This document shows, in pieces, positions 27,773-37,440 of a stretch of 64,000 nucleotides of DNA. Each line of letters opens with the position of its first letter. Positions within the stretch are counted from its first letter, which is position 1. The translations under genes were made by a program, and so were the position numbers. Where the stretch lies: NCBI GenBank assembly GCA_014239455.1, contig JAAZYV010000019.1, positions 1-64,000 of the forward strand, read 5' to 3'. The notes beneath the pieces were generated by a model. The model saw nothing but the letters and a program-made list of their open reading frames with translations, was not told the DNA's origin and ran no database searches. This DNA comes from Paracoccaceae bacterium. Lineage in GTDB: Bacteria > Pseudomonadota > Alphaproteobacteria > Rhodobacterales > Rhodobacteraceae.

Positions 27773-29134
27773 ATGGATACTTCTTCAATTAAGATTGTGG
27801 GTGCAGGGCTAGCCGGTTGCGAAGCAGCTTGGCAACTGGCAAATAAGGGATTCCATGTACAATTATATGAGATGCGACCGATTAAAAAGACCGCTGTACA
27901 TCAAACTGAAAACTTTTGTGAACTGGTTTGCTCGAATTCTTTTAGATCTAATGACGATAAAAAGAATGCTGTAGGTCAATTAAAATGGGAATTAAGGTCT
28001 GCTCATAGTTTAATCATGAAAACTGCAGATAAACATTCAGTTCCAGCTGGTGGTGCTTTAGCAATTGACAGAGTAAAGTTTTCCAGTGAAATCACCAAAA
28101 AAATCTGGGCTCATCCCTTAATAGAAATTAAACATGAAGAAGTTACCCAATTATCAACTGAAAATGAGTTAACGATAATAGCTACTGGTCCACTTACATC
28201 TAATGCTCTAGCTGAGAAACTTAAAATAATTACAAAATCTGAAAATTTAGCATTCTTTGATGCTATCGCACCAATTATTTATAAAGAAGACGTTGATATG
28301 AATAAGGCATGGTTCCAATCAAGATATGATAAGGGAGAAAACAGCCTTGAAAAAAAAGCTTACCTGAATTGCCCTATGAATAACGAGGAATATGACTCTT
28401 TTGTAAAAAACCTAATTACTGCACCAAAAATTGAATTTAAAGAATGGGAAAAAGAGACACCATATTTCCAAGCCTGTCTACCCATTGAAATAATGGCAGA
28501 AAGAGGTCATGATACCTTGCGATTTGGCCCAATGAAGCCTGTAGGGCTAAGAAACCCTCACGACAATAACCGTCGCCCCTATGCTGTGGTGCAGCTCAGG
28601 CCGGATAATACGACCCAAACTCTATACAACATGGTTGGTTTTCAAACAAAAATGACACATTCTTCCCAAGTCACAATTTTCCAAAATATACCTGGGTTAG
28701 AAAATGTTAAGTTTGCAAGATTAGGCGGCATACATAGAAACACATTCATTAATTCTCCCGAAGTTTTGAGGTCTGATTTGAGTTTAAAGAACTCCCCTCA
28801 TATTCATTTTGCTGGTCAAATTACTGGGGTCGAAGGGTATGTCGAGAGTACTGCGATAGGACTTCTCGCTGCTCTGTTTATTTTCGAAAAAATCACTGAG
28901 AAAAAATGTTCCCCTCCACCTCTTACGACAGCACTAGGAAGTTTACATAACTATCTTCTTTTACAAGATAATAAGTCCTTGTTCCAACCAATGAACATAA
29001 ACTTCGGATTGTTTCAAGAACCACCCCCAACTGATGGAAAAAAATTAAAAAAAGACGATCGTAAAATAGCCTTTACTTCTAGAGCAAAGAAAGATTGGAA
29101 TGAATGGTTCAGTTCAAAACATAATCTTATATAA
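27773..29134 (+). CDS. trmFO: methylenetetrahydrofolate-tRNA-(uracil-5-)-methyltransferase TrmFO
   Basis: 453 residues. The FAD-binding motif VGAGLAGCEAAWQLA is at the N-terminus, followed by the family motifs NFCELVCSNSFRSNDDKKNAVGQLKWELR and PAGGALAIDR, and VGFQTKMTHSSQ near the C-terminal third. TrmFO uses folate and FAD to make m5U54 in the tRNA T-loop; it replaces the SAM-dependent TrmA in many alphaproteobacteria and Gram-positives. It is 39 bases from gyrA and 24 bases from gluQ, probably one transcript. Confidence 0.96.
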   Translation: MDTSSIKIVGAGLAGCEAAWQLANKGFHVQLYEMRPIKKTAVHQTENFCELVCSNSFRSNDDKKNAVGQLKWELRSAHSLIMKTADKHSVPAGGALAIDRVKFSSEITKKIWAHPLIEIKHEEVTQLSTENELTIIATGPLTSNALAEKLKIITKSENLAFFDAIAPIIYKEDVDMNKAWFQSRYDKGENSLEKKAYLNCPMNNEEYDSFVKNLITAPKIEFKEWEKETPYFQACLPIEIMAERGHDTLRFGPMKPVGLRNPHDNNRRPYAVVQLRPDNTTQTLYNMVGFQTKMTHSSQVTIFQNIPGLENVKFARLGGIHRNTFINSPEVLRSDLSLKNSPHIHFAGQITGVEGYVESTAIGLLAALFIFEKITEKKCSPPPLTTALGSLHNYLLLQDNKSLFQPMNINFGLFQEPPPTDGKKLKKDDRKIAFTSRAKKDWNEWFSSKHNLI

Positions 29135-29158
29135 ATAATATCAGCGATAATTAATAAA

Positions 29159-30004
29159 ATGTTTATTTCTCGATTTGCACCCTCTCCAACAGGACTTCTA
29201 CATCTTGGGCATGCATATTCAGCCTTGCTAACGCAGAACCTCGTTACAAAAAATTCTGGAGAATTGCTCCTAAGGATAGAAGATATCGATATGACTAGAT
29301 GTACATCTGATTTTGAAAACCAAATCTATAGAGATCTTGAATGGCTTGGAGTTCAATGGAATTCTACTCCCCTTCGACAATCTGAGGAGTTATCAGTTTA
29401 TAAAAATAGCCTGAAAAAACTTGTCGACAAAGGTTTGGTGTATGGTTGTGATTGCACAAGATCAGACATAAAAAAAGCTCTTTCTGCTCCTAACAATTTG
29501 GCTAACGATGGTAGTGTAGCAGTATATCCAGGGACATGTAGAGAAAAAAATCTCCCTCTAGATGGCCAAAATGCTAGGCTTAACCTCCTTAAATCTAAAA
29601 ATTACCTTGAGACAGATTACATTAAATTTTCTGAACAAGGTATTGGTCCTAATAAAGAAAATGGTGATCAAACTTTTGAAATAGGCTGGGTGGAAAAAAG
29701 ATATGGCGACTTTATTATAGCAAGAAAAGATATAAAGACATCCTACCACCTTGCAGTGACCATAGATGATGCAAAACAGAAAGTCACACATGTCTCTAGG
29801 GGTAATGATTTATTTCATGCCACCCCAATTCATGTCATTTTGCAAAATCTCTTAAACTTGAAAACTCCCGTATATATACACCATCCTTTAATCAAGGATA
29901 AGAATGGAAATAAATTGGCAAAAAGCAAAGGAGCTGAAAGCATTTTAAGTATAAGAAACTCTGGCACAAGTATTAAAGAAATAAGATCTATTCTTGAGCT
30001 ATAA
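29159..30004 (+). CDS. gluQ: glutamyl-Q tRNA(Asp) synthetase
   Basis: 281 residues, about the length of GluQRS and lacking the anticodon-binding half of a full GluRS. The HIGH-like motif is in FAPSPTGLLHLGHAYSALL, RIEDIDMTRC is the glutamate site, and KLAKSKGAES stands for KMSKS. Two Cys (GCDCTRSD) belong to the zinc region. It attaches glutamate to queuosine at position 34 of tRNA-Asp. The 3' end overlaps the tail of the antisense hisI pseudogene by 17 bases, tail to tail. Confidence 0.94.
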   Translation: MFISRFAPSPTGLLHLGHAYSALLTQNLVTKNSGELLLRIEDIDMTRCTSDFENQIYRDLEWLGVQWNSTPLRQSEELSVYKNSLKKLVDKGLVYGCDCTRSDIKKALSAPNNLANDGSVAVYPGTCREKNLPLDGQNARLNLLKSKNYLETDYIKFSEQGIGPNKENGDQTFEIGWVEKRYGDFIIARKDIKTSYHLAVTIDDAKQKVTHVSRGNDLFHATPIHVILQNLLNLKTPVYIHHPLIKDKNGNKLAKSKGAESILSIRNSGTSIKEIRSILEL

Positions 30005-30344
30005 AACCTTGAGAAAGACTAATCTCTATTTCTGAAAAAAACCAGCTCTCAATGCCAGTATGGCAAGTGGTCCCAACCTGATTAACTACTATAAATAGAG
30101 CATCATTATCGCAATCTATTTTGTTGGTTTTGACAAACTGCCAGTGACCAAAAGTTTCACCCTTTACCCAAATATTGTTTTTAAATCTTGACTAATATGT
30201 GGCCTCACCGAATTCAATTGTCTCTTGGCAACCCTTTTTATTCATCGAGGTCAGCATCAACACCTCCCTTGTATAGATATCCCGGGCTATTGAGGGAATC
30301 AAACCGTTGGGGTCGAATAACAACTTAACAAAAAATCTTTTCAT
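29988..30344 (-). pseudogene. hisI: phosphoribosyl-AMP cyclohydrolase (hisI), inactivated
   Basis: The minus-strand frame from ATG 30344 reads through a full HisI with one in-frame amber codon. Recognisable parts: LLFDPNGLIPSIARD, TREVLMLTSMN, EFGEATY, then TAG (30194-30192, codon 51) where the family has Trp in HYWSRS, then SRFKNNIWVKGETFGHWQ, KIDCDNDALFIVV and NQVGTTCHTG. The three zinc cysteines of HisI have spacings 16 and 7; here Cys78 and Cys94 remain but the third is Trp101. A single base change explains the stop (TGG to TAG). HisI opens the ring of phosphoribosyl-AMP in histidine synthesis. Two independent lesions argue for real decay; a sequencing error could explain the stop but not the lost ligand. 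Confidence 0.88.
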
Positions 30345-30440
30345 CTAAAGAAAAACCTATAAAATCTTAAAATTCTATCTTATTAACTAACTCTGAACTG
30401 AAGTCTCTGGAAAATTATACATAGGACGATTTAAGAGGAA

Positions 30441-30854
30441 ATGAAACTATACACTGAAAAGATACTCAAACTAGCAACAGAAATACCTCATATAGGAAAA
30501 ATTGAAAAAGCTGATAGGGTTGTATCACTCAGATCTCCAATCTGTGGTTCGTCAATTACAGTTTACATAAATAAAGTCAGCGGGAAAGTTCATGAATTTA
30601 AGCAGGAAGTCAAAGCTTGTGCTCTTGGTCAAGCTTCTGCCTCTATTCTGGCTAATAATGTCATAGGTTTAGATTTATTAGGAATAAGTGCCTTACATAG
30701 TTCTGTAAAAGATATGTTAGAAAAGAATTTATCAGCCCCACCACCACCTTTCTCCAATTACGAACTCTTACGTCCTGCCATCGAGTTTAAAAACCGTCAT
30801 GCCTCAATTATGCTGGTACTGGACGCCACAAGAAATGCCCTGCAAGATGACTAA
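30441..30854 (+). CDS. NifU/IscU-like iron-sulfur scaffold-family protein
   Basis: 137 residues matching the IscU/NifU N-terminal fold as found in a separate alphaproteobacterial subgroup: LRSPICGSSITVYINK (Cys35) and EVKACALGQASASILANNV (Cys60). IscU has a third cysteine in an HC-S motif near the C-terminus; here the equivalent stretch reads RHASIMLVLDA, so that cysteine is Ala. Cluster binding may therefore be altered or be a carrier role. A GAGG site is close to the ATG. Genes of this type often lie near hisI in alphaproteobacteria, and the hisI remnant lies directly upstream, in the opposite orientation. Confidence 0.82.
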   Translation: MKLYTEKILKLATEIPHIGKIEKADRVVSLRSPICGSSITVYINKVSGKVHEFKQEVKACALGQASASILANNVIGLDLLGISALHSSVKDMLEKNLSAPPPPFSNYELLRPAIEFKNRHASIMLVLDATRNALQDD

Positions 30855-31042
30855 CAAAACTATTATTAAAAATTAAAAAATATTAATATTATCATATAAT
30901 TAAAAAGTAGTATTGTTAATGCTAAAGCTCCAGTTTTACTTATAAAACTCGCCATTGATAATATTTCTCTTCTCATTTTTGGTACCTTTGTTCTTGTTTT
31001 GTTCTATTATACATAGACAAGTCAGTTTTGTAAAGATAAAAT

Positions 31043-33148
31043 CTAACTGGCTCTTATTAATGACAAAGATTTTTCTCTACCCATCAAAAACAATAATAAG
31101 CGGATATTGCTTCCCTCAGTACCGTTTAATTCTGGGTTGTCAGCTACAACCCTGCGTGCATCTTCCTGTGCCCAGGTCAATATATCTAGATGTAAGTCTA
31201 GATTTGCTAACCTGAATTTTGGGACCCCGGATTGCTGTGATCCTAAGAGATCCCCCCCACCTCGCATCTTTAAATCTTCTTCAGCTATATGAAAACCATT
31301 GTTATGATTCCTTAAAATTTCCAACCTTTCTCTGCCTGAACTACTTAAATTTCTGGAATAAATCAAAGTACAACTTGAAGCTAAGTCTCCACGCCCCACC
31401 CTTCCTCGCAATTGGTGGAGCTGTGCAAGTCCAAACCGTTCGGCCCCTTCAATGATCATTATTGATGCATTTGGGACATCGATACCCACCTCAATCACTG
31501 TTGTAGCTAATAAGACCTGAACCTCTCCTACCGCAAAAGATTCCATGACTTCATTTTTTTCTTCCTCAGACATTTTTCCATGAAGAATTTTTACATTTAA
31601 GGATGAGTCATATTTTTTTAACGCCAAAAATCGTCTTTCTAGGGCTACTAATTCTGAATTTTCATCCTCTTCAATTAAGGGACAAACCCAATAAGCCTGC
31701 CGACTTCTTTTGCAGGCTAATCTTAGTCTTTTCAATAAAGGCTCAATTTTTGTTTCAGAAATTACAGCCGTATCAATTCTTTTTCTATTGAGAGGCTTTT
31801 CATCAATAATAGAAACATCTAAATCACCATAATTTGACAGCTGTAAGGTTCTCGGAATCGGAGTAGCTGTCATGACTAATATGTCTATTGAATCTCCTTT
31901 CTGGATGAGATCAAATCTTTGTTTTACTCCGAACCTATGTTGTTCATCTATAACTGCAAATTGCAAATTCTTAAACCGCACTTCCTTCTGAAAAAGGGCG
32001 TGGGTGCCTATAACTATTTGAATTTCTCCATCCCTAATTTTTTCCAACTTTTCTTTTCTGATTTTTGGTTTTACTTTGCCTGACAATATTGTGACTTCAA
32101 TGCCCATGCCCTTAATATATTCAAACAAATTGCTGTAATGCTGTTGGGCCAATAAATCAGTCGGAACCATTAGGGCACATTGCCCTGTATTCTCGGCGAT
32201 AAATAACATGGAAATGAAAGCTACCAAAGTTTTCCCAGACCCTACATCACCCTGTAACAACCTGAACATTCGCTTAGTGTTAGATAAATCAGTTTTTATT
32301 TCCTTTATGCATTTAACTTGTGCCTCTGTTAGCTTAAAAGGTAATTTTTGCATAAGCAGTCTAGATAATTTTCCTATTATTGGCTTTCGCTTCTTATTTG
32401 CTTCCCTAACTTTATTCCTAGCAAGTGCCAAAGAAATTTGATGACTAAATAAATCATCATAGGCCAGCCTAAGACAAAAAGGAGAACTCACCGAGAAATC
32501 ATCTACATATAGCGGGTTATGCAGTCTATTAAGACTTTCCTTGAAACTTACCCATCCATTGATAGAAAGTCTATCATCATTAATCCACTCCACATTATTT
32601 ATTTCCTTGGGTAGCATGGCTAACGCATTGTTCACGGATTTAAAAAATAATTTCTGGGAAATTCCTTTTGTAAGCGGATACAAGGTTTCTATTTTAGGGA
32701 TATCAGTGATTTCATCCAGTTTTTGTACATAATCAGGGTGAATTATCTGAAATTCATTATTAAACCTTTCCAATTTTCCAGAAATGATACGTTCTGCATG
32801 GATTGGAAAATTAAAAAGCAACCAATCGCGCTTGGCATTAAAGAAAACGAGATTAAACTTACCAAGATCATCTCTGACTTCAATATAGGAAGGAAGACCG
32901 AATTTCCTAAAAGCATGCTTGACTATGGTCGCTTTTACGATCACATTTTCATCAAGATTTTCTTCATCAACACCCTTTACCAACTTCCTGACCTTCAATC
33001 CTGTTGGCTTGGAATAAAGAAAATCTATAGGCTTTAGAATCCCAATCTTACCAAGGTGTGTAGTGGTTCTAGGACCAATGCCTTCTAATTTGGCAAGATT
33101 TCCAAAAAGAGAAAATAGGAATTCGGGCCTGTTGGTCAATTTCATCAT
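31043..33148 (-). CDS. recG: ATP-dependent DNA helicase RecG
   Basis: 701 residues, normal for RecG. The N-terminal wedge domain begins GIGPRTTTHLGKIGI and DFLYSKPTG. SF2 helicase motifs: Walker A LQGDVGSGKTLVAFI, DEQH-type motif II (AVIDEQHRFGVKQR), TATPIPRTL and motif VI QLRGRVGRGD. It remodels stalled replication forks and R-loops. It lies 31 bases after ligA on the same strand, and no terminator was seen in the 188-base spacer to the convergent NifU-like gene. Two consecutive ATGs at the start make the first residue ambiguous. Confidence 0.97.
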   Translation of the reverse strand: MMKLTNRPEFLFSLFGNLAKLEGIGPRTTTHLGKIGILKPIDFLYSKPTGLKVRKLVKGVDEENLDENVIVKATIVKHAFRKFGLPSYIEVRDDLGKFNLVFFNAKRDWLLFNFPIHAERIISGKLERFNNEFQIIHPDYVQKLDEITDIPKIETLYPLTKGISQKLFFKSVNNALAMLPKEINNVEWINDDRLSINGWVSFKESLNRLHNPLYVDDFSVSSPFCLRLAYDDLFSHQISLALARNKVREANKKRKPIIGKLSRLLMQKLPFKLTEAQVKCIKEIKTDLSNTKRMFRLLQGDVGSGKTLVAFISMLFIAENTGQCALMVPTDLLAQQHYSNLFEYIKGMGIEVTILSGKVKPKIRKEKLEKIRDGEIQIVIGTHALFQKEVRFKNLQFAVIDEQHRFGVKQRFDLIQKGDSIDILVMTATPIPRTLQLSNYGDLDVSIIDEKPLNRKRIDTAVISETKIEPLLKRLRLACKRSRQAYWVCPLIEEDENSELVALERRFLALKKYDSSLNVKILHGKMSEEEKNEVMESFAVGEVQVLLATTVIEVGIDVPNASIMIIEGAERFGLAQLHQLRGRVGRGDLASSCTLIYSRNLSSSGRERLEILRNHNNGFHIAEEDLKMRGGGDLLGSQQSGVPKFRLANLDLHLDILTWAQEDARRVVADNPELNGTEGSNIRLLLFLMGREKSLSLIRAS

Positions 33149-33179
33149 ATCAATATCTTATTATAACCTTTTGATAATA

Positions 33180-35279
33180 CTAGCTTTTGACTAATTTAAC
33201 CCATTCATCTTCTGTTAAAACTTTAACCCCTGCCTCCTTAGCCTTTCGTAATTTCGACCCTGCCCCAGCACCACAAATTAAAATAGCTGTCTTAAGAGAA
33301 ATAGTATTTGAAACTTTTGCACCCATCTTTTCAGCAAAGGACTTTGCTTCAGACCTAGACATAGCTTCCAAGGATCCCGTGAATACTACCGTCAACCCAG
33401 ATACTGGGCTAAGCACGGTTCTTGATACTGATCTTGTGACATTTATTTCTAACAACAGTTCTTCCACAAGTTTCTCTGTCTCTTTACTTTCGAAATAAAT
33501 TCTTAATTCTTCTGCACTCTTCAATCCTATTCCATCTATATTATTAAGTTCCTCGAAATCATCAGTTTTACCCCTTGCTATATTAAGCATTTTTTTGTGA
33601 AAAACTGTCCAAGTCTCATAATATCTAGCCAATGTCAGAGAAACTACTTCACCTACATAACGTATTCCCAAAGCATTAATAAACCTTTCAAGACCCAAAT
33701 CCCTGCTATCATCTATAGAATCAAAAAGATTTTCTGCAGATTTTCTCCCCCAATTTGCTAATTTTTCTAATGGTTTATCACTATTTTTCCCATGATTTAA
33801 TTTTAGTCTGAATATATCTACTGGAGTGGAAAGCCACCCCAAATCATAAAAACTAATTATTTGTTTTTTTCCAAGACCCTCAATAGAACACCCTTGCTTT
33901 GAAACAAAATGTTTCATGCGCTCTAATACTTGAGCCCTACATGAAAGTCCTGCATGGCAGCGAATAACTGATTCATCTTTTTGTTTTATTAATTTACCAC
34001 CACATCCCGGGCAACAATTAGGAAAAAAAAATGGCTTAGAATCTATTGTTCTTTCTGCAAGATTAATAGATTTAACCTTAGGAATCACATCACCAGCTCT
34101 ATATACGCTAACCAAATCCCCAACCCTAATGTCAATGCCATCACGAATTCGATTGCCGGCATTATCAAAACCTTTAATGAAGTCTTCATTATGAAGGGTT
34201 GCGCTGGAAACCATGACCCCCCCAATCTCAACCGGTGCTAGCTTTGCAACTGGAGATAAAGTACCGGTCCTACCAACTTGAATTTCAATCGAAAGCAATT
34301 TCGTGAAGCTTTCTTCGGGTGGAAACTTATGTGCAATAGCCCATCTAGGGGAATTTGATCGAGCTCCTAATATCTCTTGATAACTAAAATTGTTAACTTT
34401 GTAGACAACACCGTCGACTTCATAATCAAGACTCTCCCTCTTATTGCAAATGTGTTCATACGTTTGCAGAAGCTGGTTCACACCCCGACAACTATGTCTG
34501 TCCTCATTAATAGTAAAGCCAAAGTTACTTAGTACCTTCATAAGCTGTTTCTGAGAAGACGCCAAATTATGAGAAATAGTTCCTAGAGAATATGCAAAAA
34601 ATCTTAATGGTCGATTTTTTGTTACTTCGCTATCTAATTGCCGTAGAGAACCTGCAGCAGCATTTCTAGCATTTGCAAAAATCTTTTCCTTTTTACTTCT
34701 TTGGAACTCATTGAGTTTATTAAACTCACTTTTAAGAATATAAACTTCCCCTCTTACCTCTAAAACTTCAGGCGCATTAGAAATTGTCTTGGGGATATCA
34801 CGAATAGTAATCGCATTGTGAGTTACATCTTCACCTATTTTTCCATCACCTCTTGTGGCAGCAGTAAATAACTTTCCATTTATGTATTTCAGTCCCAAAG
34901 AGAGTCCATCAATCTTAGGTTCAGCCATATAATCAAGTTCATGAGAAAATTCTAACCCTAAGAACCTTTTAACAGATTCATCAAATCTTATTACATCATC
35001 TTGACCGAAAGCATTAGATAAAGAAAGGAGTGGCACATTATGTTCCACCTTAGCAAAGGCTGATGAAGGAGGACTCCCGATCTTAAGTATGGGGTCATTG
35101 TCAGGAACTAAATTTGGATTTTCCTTTTTTAGCTTCTTATACCTTGCAACTAGACTATCAAATTCTCCATCAGATAAAAGCGGTGAATCTTCTTGAAAAT
35201 ATTTTTTGCTTGCTAATTCAATTTCTTTTGCTAATGCAGTTAGCTTATTTATTATTATTTTTTTACCAAAGTTCTTCAA
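33180..35279 (-). CDS. ligA: NAD-dependent DNA ligase LigA
   Basis: 699 residues. The adenylation lysine is Lys122 in AEPKIDGLSL. Order of parts: NAD-binding Ia domain, nucleotidyltransferase, OB fold (GTLSPVAKLAPVEIGGVMVSSATLHNEDFI), a Cys4 zinc finger (CPGCGG and CHAGLSCRAQ), helix-hairpin-helix repeats (INALGIRYVGEVVS; LNNIDGIGLKSAEEL) and a C-terminal BRCT domain (GLTVVFTGSLEAMSRSEAKSFAEKMGAKV). It seals nicks in replication and repair. It is divergent from mnmA across 191 bases in which I see no other gene. Confidence 0.97.
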   Translation of the reverse strand: MKNFGKKIIINKLTALAKEIELASKKYFQEDSPLLSDGEFDSLVARYKKLKKENPNLVPDNDPILKIGSPPSSAFAKVEHNVPLLSLSNAFGQDDVIRFDESVKRFLGLEFSHELDYMAEPKIDGLSLGLKYINGKLFTAATRGDGKIGEDVTHNAITIRDIPKTISNAPEVLEVRGEVYILKSEFNKLNEFQRSKKEKIFANARNAAAGSLRQLDSEVTKNRPLRFFAYSLGTISHNLASSQKQLMKVLSNFGFTINEDRHSCRGVNQLLQTYEHICNKRESLDYEVDGVVYKVNNFSYQEILGARSNSPRWAIAHKFPPEESFTKLLSIEIQVGRTGTLSPVAKLAPVEIGGVMVSSATLHNEDFIKGFDNAGNRIRDGIDIRVGDLVSVYRAGDVIPKVKSINLAERTIDSKPFFFPNCCPGCGGKLIKQKDESVIRCHAGLSCRAQVLERMKHFVSKQGCSIEGLGKKQIISFYDLGWLSTPVDIFRLKLNHGKNSDKPLEKLANWGRKSAENLFDSIDDSRDLGLERFINALGIRYVGEVVSLTLARYYETWTVFHKKMLNIARGKTDDFEELNNIDGIGLKSAEELRIYFESKETEKLVEELLLEINVTRSVSRTVLSPVSGLTVVFTGSLEAMSRSEAKSFAEKMGAKVSNTISLKTAILICGAGAGSKLRKAKEAGVKVLTEDEWVKLVKS

Positions 35280-35470
35280 TTCTATTAACTAACTTTCTTA
35301 AAATTTATTCATTTAAATACTTTACAATATGATTATATTTTAACCAATGCCCAGATAATATCGCAAATCTCCAACTTCTAACTCCTTTTCCTATAAAAAG
35401 GATTTGGAATAATAATAAAATCACTATACTTGGTGGGCAAGTCCACAATTTTTTTTAATTTACAAATATT

Positions 35471-36595
35471 ATGATCAATTCCTTAGGTTTAAATAAAACA
35501 CCAAGTCAAACAAGAGTAGTAGTAGCCATGTCAGGAGGTGTAGACAGTTCCGTAGTGGCCGCTCAACTCAAAAAAGAAGGCTATGAAGTCATTGGGATAA
35601 CTATGCAACTATACTCAGATGAATCGCCCAACGCCATACCTGGGAAATGTTGCGGGGGAATAGATATAAAGGATGCAATAAAGGTTTCAAGAGATTTTAA
35701 TTTTCCTCACTATGTATTTGATTATCAGACAGAATTTAAAAATAACGTCATCGATGATTTTGTAGATTCTTACTCTAATGGCCTTACCCCAATCCCTTGT
35801 ATTAAATGTAATGAAACAGTCAAGTTTTCAAATTTACTTAATGCAGCTAAAAACTTAAATGCTGACTGTATGGCGACTGGACATTATGTGCGTAGAAGGC
35901 CTGGAAAGAATGGCTTGGAATTACATAGGGCACTGGATGAATCTAAAGATCAAAGTTATTTCTTATTTTCCACCACACCAGATCAATTGGAGTACTTAAG
36001 ATTCCCGCTTGGAAACATGAAGTCCAAATCAGAAACCAGAATTTTGGCAAAAAATCTTGGATTAAAAATTGCAAAAAAACCTGATAGCCAAGACATTTGC
36101 TTTGTGGCTAGGGGAAAATATATAGATTTTCTGCAAAGCCTTCCCATAAATCATAAAGGACCCGGACTGATAATTGATAAAAAAGGGAATGAATTAGGGC
36201 ATCATGATGGAATTATAAATTATACTATTGGTCAAAGAAAAAGACTTGGACTATCTTCAACAGAACCTTATTATGTTTTAAGCATTGACCCCGTTTTAAA
36301 CTGTATTACTGTAGGAAGAAAATGTGATCTAGTTAGCAAAAAATTTAAGATAAAAGAAATAAATTGGCTTGGAACCCGTAGATTCATAGATAGCCCAGCT
36401 GACGGTTGGTCTCTCCAAGTCAAGGTTAGGTCTACGAGACCCTCCAAGTCTGCTAGCATTTCACCAATTGATGAGAGTAATGGCGAGGTATCAATTACTG
36501 AATATGAAGAAGCAATAGCTCCGGGACAAGCATGTGTCTTTTATGAAAAAAATTCTTCCAGAGTGCTTGGCGGTGGCTGGATCGCCGCAAATTAA
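35471..36595 (+). CDS. mnmA: tRNA-specific 2-thiouridylase MnmA
   Basis: 374 residues. PP-loop SGGVDSS at 21-27 binds ATP. The conserved cysteines are Cys110 and Cys113 (PCIKCNE) and Cys210 (DSQDICFV); a disulfide or persulfide pair of these does the sulfur transfer. YTIGQRKRLGL and the C-terminal ITVG-RR region also fit. MnmA makes s2U34 in tRNA-Lys/Glu/Gln and needs sulfur from a cysteine desulfurase, of which two are encoded in this window. It is followed by yaaA after 28 bases. Confidence 0.96.
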   Translation: MINSLGLNKTPSQTRVVVAMSGGVDSSVVAAQLKKEGYEVIGITMQLYSDESPNAIPGKCCGGIDIKDAIKVSRDFNFPHYVFDYQTEFKNNVIDDFVDSYSNGLTPIPCIKCNETVKFSNLLNAAKNLNADCMATGHYVRRRPGKNGLELHRALDESKDQSYFLFSTTPDQLEYLRFPLGNMKSKSETRILAKNLGLKIAKKPDSQDICFVARGKYIDFLQSLPINHKGPGLIIDKKGNELGHHDGIINYTIGQRKRLGLSSTEPYYVLSIDPVLNCITVGRKCDLVSKKFKIKEINWLGTRRFIDSPADGWSLQVKVRSTRPSKSASISPIDESNGEVSITEYEEAIAPGQACVFYEKNSSRVLGGGWIAAN

Positions 36596-36623
36596 TTTAA
36601 TAATACAGTAAAAGGCATGATCT

Positions 36624-37394
36624 ATGTTAAGCATTATATCACCAGCAAAAAAATTAGATTTTTCAACAATACAGATTCAAAACAATTTAACTGCGCCCTT
36701 ATTCAATGCTGAAGCATTTTTATTAGCTAGTCTTGCTGCTGAGTTATCTAAAACAGAACTTGGTCAGCTAATGTCGCTTTCAGATAATCTAACTCAACTA
36801 AATTATGAAAGATTTCAAAAATTTAAACAGGCACCGAAAGAAATTGATATAAAGCCTGCAGCTCTAGCTTTCAATGGAGACACGTATGTGGGATTAAAAG
36901 CACAAACATTTTCTCAACAAGATTTCGATTTTGCCCAAGATAATGTACGTATATTGTCTGGATTATATGGCCTGCTGCGGCCATTGGATACTATCCAACC
37001 ATATAGATTAGAAATGGGAAGCGCTCTAAAGAACTCCTCAGGAAACAACTTATATGACTTTTGGTGCAGGCGCGTCTCACAAAGATTAGCCATAGAATTA
37101 AGTGAAAAAAAATCTAATTCAATCATCAATCTAGCTTCCAATGAATATTCAAAAGTTCTTAATAAGGATATCTTGAATACTACAATCATTACTCCTCAGT
37201 TTTTGGAAGAACGAAAATCTAAATTCAAAAATATAAGCTTTTTTTCTAAAAAAGCGAGAGGCGCTATGGCAAGGTTTATCATAATGAATCGAATAAAAAC
37301 TCCGCAAGATATACAAGCATTTGATCTCGAAAATTATAAATACCGACCAGAACTTTCCTCAGAGCAACAGCCAGTTTTTACGAGAACAAGCTAA
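36624..37394 (+). CDS. yaaA: YaaA family peroxide-stress protein (DUF328)
   Basis: 256 residues. The start MLSIISPAKKLDFS is the family hallmark, followed by ALAFNGDTYVGLKA, RILSGLYGLLRPLDTIQPYRLEMG and INLASNEYSKVL, then KKARGAMARFII near the end. In E. coli YaaA lowers intracellular iron and limits oxidative DNA damage; a DNA-binding fold has been proposed. That fits with the Fe-S biology elsewhere in this window but co-regulation is not shown. It lies between mnmA and an M20 peptidase on the same strand. Confidence 0.94.
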   Translation: MLSIISPAKKLDFSTIQIQNNLTAPLFNAEAFLLASLAAELSKTELGQLMSLSDNLTQLNYERFQKFKQAPKEIDIKPAALAFNGDTYVGLKAQTFSQQDFDFAQDNVRILSGLYGLLRPLDTIQPYRLEMGSALKNSSGNNLYDFWCRRVSQRLAIELSEKKSNSIINLASNEYSKVLNKDILNTTIITPQFLEERKSKFKNISFFSKKARGAMARFIIMNRIKTPQDIQAFDLENYKYRPELSSEQQPVFTRTS

Positions 37395-37440
37395 ATTCAA
37401 TAAAATTTGATCATTGCTGCTACTAAGATAAGGAGATTAA

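Noticed and set aside
30192..30194. Amber codon in hisI as recoding or stop readthrough
   Set aside because: No recoding machinery is suggested, many genes here end in TAG (for example hemB), and a zinc ligand is lost as well.
31043..33148. Open frames on the strand opposite recG
   Set aside because: They run antisense inside a clearly coding gene, have no ribosome-binding sites and no recognisable protein features.
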